A stretch of DNA of 64,000 nt from Meandrina meandrites (lineage: Eukaryota; Cnidaria; Anthozoa; Scleractinia; Meandrinidae), in contig OY855908.1 of assembly GCA_963693305.1 (NCBI GenBank), positions 32,631,805 through 32,695,804 of the forward strand. The letters are read 5' to 3'. This document shows positions 61,677 through 64,000 of this stretch, in pieces (the first letter of the stretch is position 1; every line of letters begins with the position of its first letter). The notes beneath the pieces were generated by a model. The model had not been told where the DNA came from. It saw nothing but the letters and a program-made list of their open reading frames with translations, and made no database searches. Made by a program: the position numbers and the translations under genes.

Positions 61677-63537
61677 CATCAATCAATCATTAATATAGTA
61701 ACTTAATTAACTAATTAAATACTGTAATTCTGCCCATACCGTTCAGTCAGTCATGATGATCAGTGTTGTATTAAGATGTCAAATTGTATAGCAGCGCTAT
61801 AGTTTTTGATGTAGAGCATATTACATGTAGGTCCATTTTAAAGTTTGAGCCAGAAGAAATCAGTGAAGCGCACAGTGATAATTATTAGGGCTTATTAGTT
61901 AGGACCAGGGGTTGACAGGTGCTTCACATTTGTTGATTTGCAAACTGTAAGAAAAAATGGCCTTAAAAATTGCCCCTCATGCCAAGTTTTCTCTTAACTT
62001 ATACAGGGCTTTCGGTAAGGCCCGCAGGCACTTGCCGGACCACTGAAGCTTAATTTAGGAGGGTATTCTGCGATGACAGGCTTTTAAATACCATGCATGC
62101 AGCTCTCATTGAATATAAAGGGGAGATATTTTAAACTTTGTGCAACGTTCTCTAATGGACGTGCTGGATATATTAGGCAGCCGCCACCTGCATCAATTCT
62201 AATTAAAAGCTTTGCATGTAATTATATAATTCCTTGTCCATTTAGGATGAAAAGGCAAGTTTTGATTTAATTGAAAATGACATATCTCCTGCATCGTCGA
62301 ATGACTCCGTGCCGCAATATGGGTAAGCATAACTGTTCAACTGTATATTTTAGTAGAAGCTCAGTCGTGTTCAATTTCGAATCATTTCGATTGATTCTTC
62401 CACTTTTTGCTATTCGCTGATAGAACACAATCGTGCACTCGTTGCTCTTGAATAGGAAAATTGTTTGTCGTTTTTGGGTTTAAAATACATAAAATTGGCC
62501 ACCATAGATGCGACTTTGTTGGAACCAATTCTTCATTTACACCGATTTTCTTCGACAAAACACAGGGAACCCGTTCCTGCGTCTTTTTGAGTCTTTTCGG
62601 ACTCTTATTTTTTATCTTTTTTTTTCACTCTTTCCTTTTGCGATAATGCATGAGCATATTTTTTCTTAGCAATTTCATTGGGAAATTTGTAGACATAGGG
62701 GAGAAAGGATGGATCATCAGAAAAAATTCCACTTTTAATTATTAAGAACAAAATATGCCCACGCATTATGGAAAAAATAAATAATAGAGTCCGAGGTCCG
62801 AGGCCTTTTTTCGCTTTTTCCTTTCTCACTCTTTCTTTTTCCAATAATGCGTGGGCATATTTTTTCGTAAAAATTTGCGTCAAAGGCTCAAACATACCTT
62901 ACTGGTTGAACTTATAATAACAATCAGCATAGAAAATTCAGTGCACGAAGAACAAGTCCAAAGTTTTGTTGCTTTTCAATACTCATTATTAATCCTCTCA
63001 AAATTGAAGAAAAAGTTAATCTTTCATGCCACTGACACTTTGGATGAAAAATGTTTACTTTCCTGTGGCGTATCGGTGGACAAAAATAACGCAAACGAGG
63101 GAAAGAAAAATGAAAACGGGCAAAAAGGAGAGAAAAGTTTGCTTTTGGCGTATGCCAAAACGAAAAACTAAATTACTTACCTAAAAGTAAAAGCGAATGT
63201 TGGGTTCCGTCTTAAAACTGAAAATGGGCAATGAGGCGTTGCGTCCATACTAAGCGGGATGAATGTTAAAACGCCGTTTTTGTCCCTAAAACGGTCAAAA
63301 TCTATGCGTAAGAACGTTTCAAAATGTTCCGTTTCGTCGACCCCGTAAAAAGTTGCGTTTTTCAATTAATTCTGCTTAGTGTGGACTTCTGACAGATGCT
63401 TGTATTAATTGGCAACGAATTAACTTTACTTTTTGTTTGTCCCTTCAGACACGGAGAGAACTGTGCTGGTGTTATTGCTGCTGTGTTAAATAACTCAAAC
63501 TGTGGAGTAGGGGTGGCATACAAAGCAAAACTTGGAG
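57524..63537 (+). CDS. Proprotein convertase, furin/PC7-like subtilase (3' partial)
   Basis: Exons 57524-57709, 59197-59295, 60944-61048, 61316-61444, 62246-62322 and 63449-63537, with consistent GT-AG borders and frame; about 228 residues, continuing beyond the window. The start at 57524 gives a signal peptide (MLRLRIIIIIPSVWFYAVHA); an in-frame ATG at 57467 would add 19 residues. The prodomain has NQWSVQINGG, EADRLAWKHGF and NYYSFQHHKVEKK, as in furin-type prodomains. The catalytic domain has VVAVVDEGF (catalytic Asp) and GHGENCAGVIAAV (catalytic His), then CGVGVAYKAKLGG. The oxyanion Asn and Ser would be downstream. These enzymes cut secretory precursors after basic residues. Oddities: no R-x-K/R-R at the prodomain end (LKSYKLLSK region) and DEG in place of DDG. 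Confidence 0.87.
57867..57910. repeat. Perfect 44-bp palindrome
   Basis: Spacerless inverted repeat centred on TTTCGAAA, arms 22 nt each, starting CAAAAATATCACGCAC. It lies in intron 1 of the convertase gene. Confidence 0.9.
57933..58839. mobile_element. 0.9-kb element with TAA target duplication in convertase intron 1
   Basis: The ends GGGACCGATCGT and ACGATCGGTCCC are exact complements. TAA flanks both sides, as in PIF/Harbinger-type insertions. The subterminal regions are rich in poly-C and CCACCG motifs. Short ORFs inside are unrecognised. Confidence 0.75.
59396..59594. mobile_element. GGTACTCC-ended MITE in convertase intron 2
   Basis: GGGGTACTCCC left end, internal CCCCTAAGTGAGATGACGAG and a long C-run at the right. 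Same family as the elements upstream of the array genes (compare 4200-4270). Confidence 0.65.
60532..60712. mobile_element. Imperfect inverted-repeat element in convertase intron 2
   Basis: Complementary arms include GGGAAAGGAGCAGGGAGGGG and CCCCTCCCTGTTCTTTTCCC, plus GCAGCGAG and CTCGCTGC near the centre. The opposing ORFs here are products of the palindrome. Confidence 0.75.
61589..61689. repeat. (AATC)n microsatellite
   Basis: About 24 tetranucleotide units in convertase intron 4, with one CATC interruption near the 3' end. Confidence 0.95.
62750..62866. mobile_element. Short palindromic MITE in convertase intron 5
   Basis: AATATGCCCACGCATTATGG at the left is mirrored by AATAATGCGTGGGCATATT at the right. 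A related single arm lies at about 62630-62662. Confidence 0.75.
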
Positions 63538-64000
63538 GTGAGTTATTTGCAGATGAATAATATGTCCAAAAGCGGCCAACAAAACTAAACCTGACATCCA
63601 CCCAAGAAATGCCACGATCCTTGAACGAGGAATCTCAAGTTACACCAAGAGACTTTTCCTGGAGTCGTGGCATTCTACGGTGGATTCCAACGCGGTTAAC
63701 GAAAGAAAACCCCTTCCGCGCGCTTACACTCCTCTGTTGAGAAATTAAAGATTGAATGGCGTAGTCAAACATCCTAGCGCGTGCTAATCTTTTAACGAAC
63801 ACAATTTTTTTTTACTCTGACGAAGGTGGACAGAGGCCACCGAAAATTTAGTGTTTAAAAAACCTACAATAGATCGGATGAATCATTCTAGTGAAAACTA
63901 AACCTATTTTCCGGTAATCGAAACTACTTGGTTTCGAGGTAAACCACGTTTCATCATGTCTCTCCTGTAAGAAGTAAAAAACGAAGCTAACTAAATGCAT

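Noticed and set aside
63177..63365. Short - strand ORF near the window end
   Set aside because: It lies inside convertase intron 5 and looks like a dispersed repeat remnant; no splice or domain support.

Overview
The window is eukaryotic nuclear DNA: AT-rich, with GT-AG introns, TATA boxes, AATAAA polyadenylation signals, many inverted-repeat mobile elements and simple repeats. Repeat style, the BRICHOS-type peptide precursor and gene structure suggest a cnidarian, most likely a stony coral or related anthozoan. This placement is an inference, because no marker gene for taxonomy is present.

Region 1 to 45 kb (+ strand) is a tandem array of eight genes for small secreted cysteine-rich peptides (precursors about 91-102 aa). 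Gene 1 is cut by the window start. All share one architecture: exon 1 is 5'UTR ending exactly on the ATG; exon 2 is a signal peptide; exon 3, entered in phase 1, is the mature peptide with pattern C-x11-C-x8-C-x6-C-x5-C-x(9-11)-C-x10-CC-x3-C-P (nine cysteines). I do not recognise this as a named family. Two genes (8958-10066 and 18039-20560) lack a long ORF and are visible only by splicing. The spacers are duplicated blocks carrying co-duplicated mobile elements and three truncated exon-3 fragments with one shared breakpoint. Several large insertions (1.4-kb GGGGCC-ended element, 5.0-kb TTAA element, 2.4-kb element) sit in introns or spacers and date the duplications.

Region 46.4 to 49.8 kb (- strand) holds a five-exon gene whose splice phases all agree. 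It encodes signal peptide, linker, BRICHOS domain, an RxxR processing site, and a C-terminal peptide with the same nine-cysteine pattern as the array. The array peptides therefore appear to be relatives of a BRICHOS-chaperoned peptide precursor that lack, or never had, the BRICHOS exons.

Region 50 to 57 kb has only repeats (tRNA-like SINE, MITE-like palindromes, microsatellites). Region 57.5 to 63.5 kb (+ strand) is the 5' part of a proprotein convertase gene (furin/PC7-like, peptidase S8B): signal peptide, prodomain, catalytic Asp and His. It runs off the window before the catalytic Ser and lacks the usual RxK/RR prodomain cleavage site.

Working model (inference): a locus of secreted defence or venom-like peptides, diversified by unequal recombination, with one member still in a BRICHOS pro-form and a convertase gene close by.
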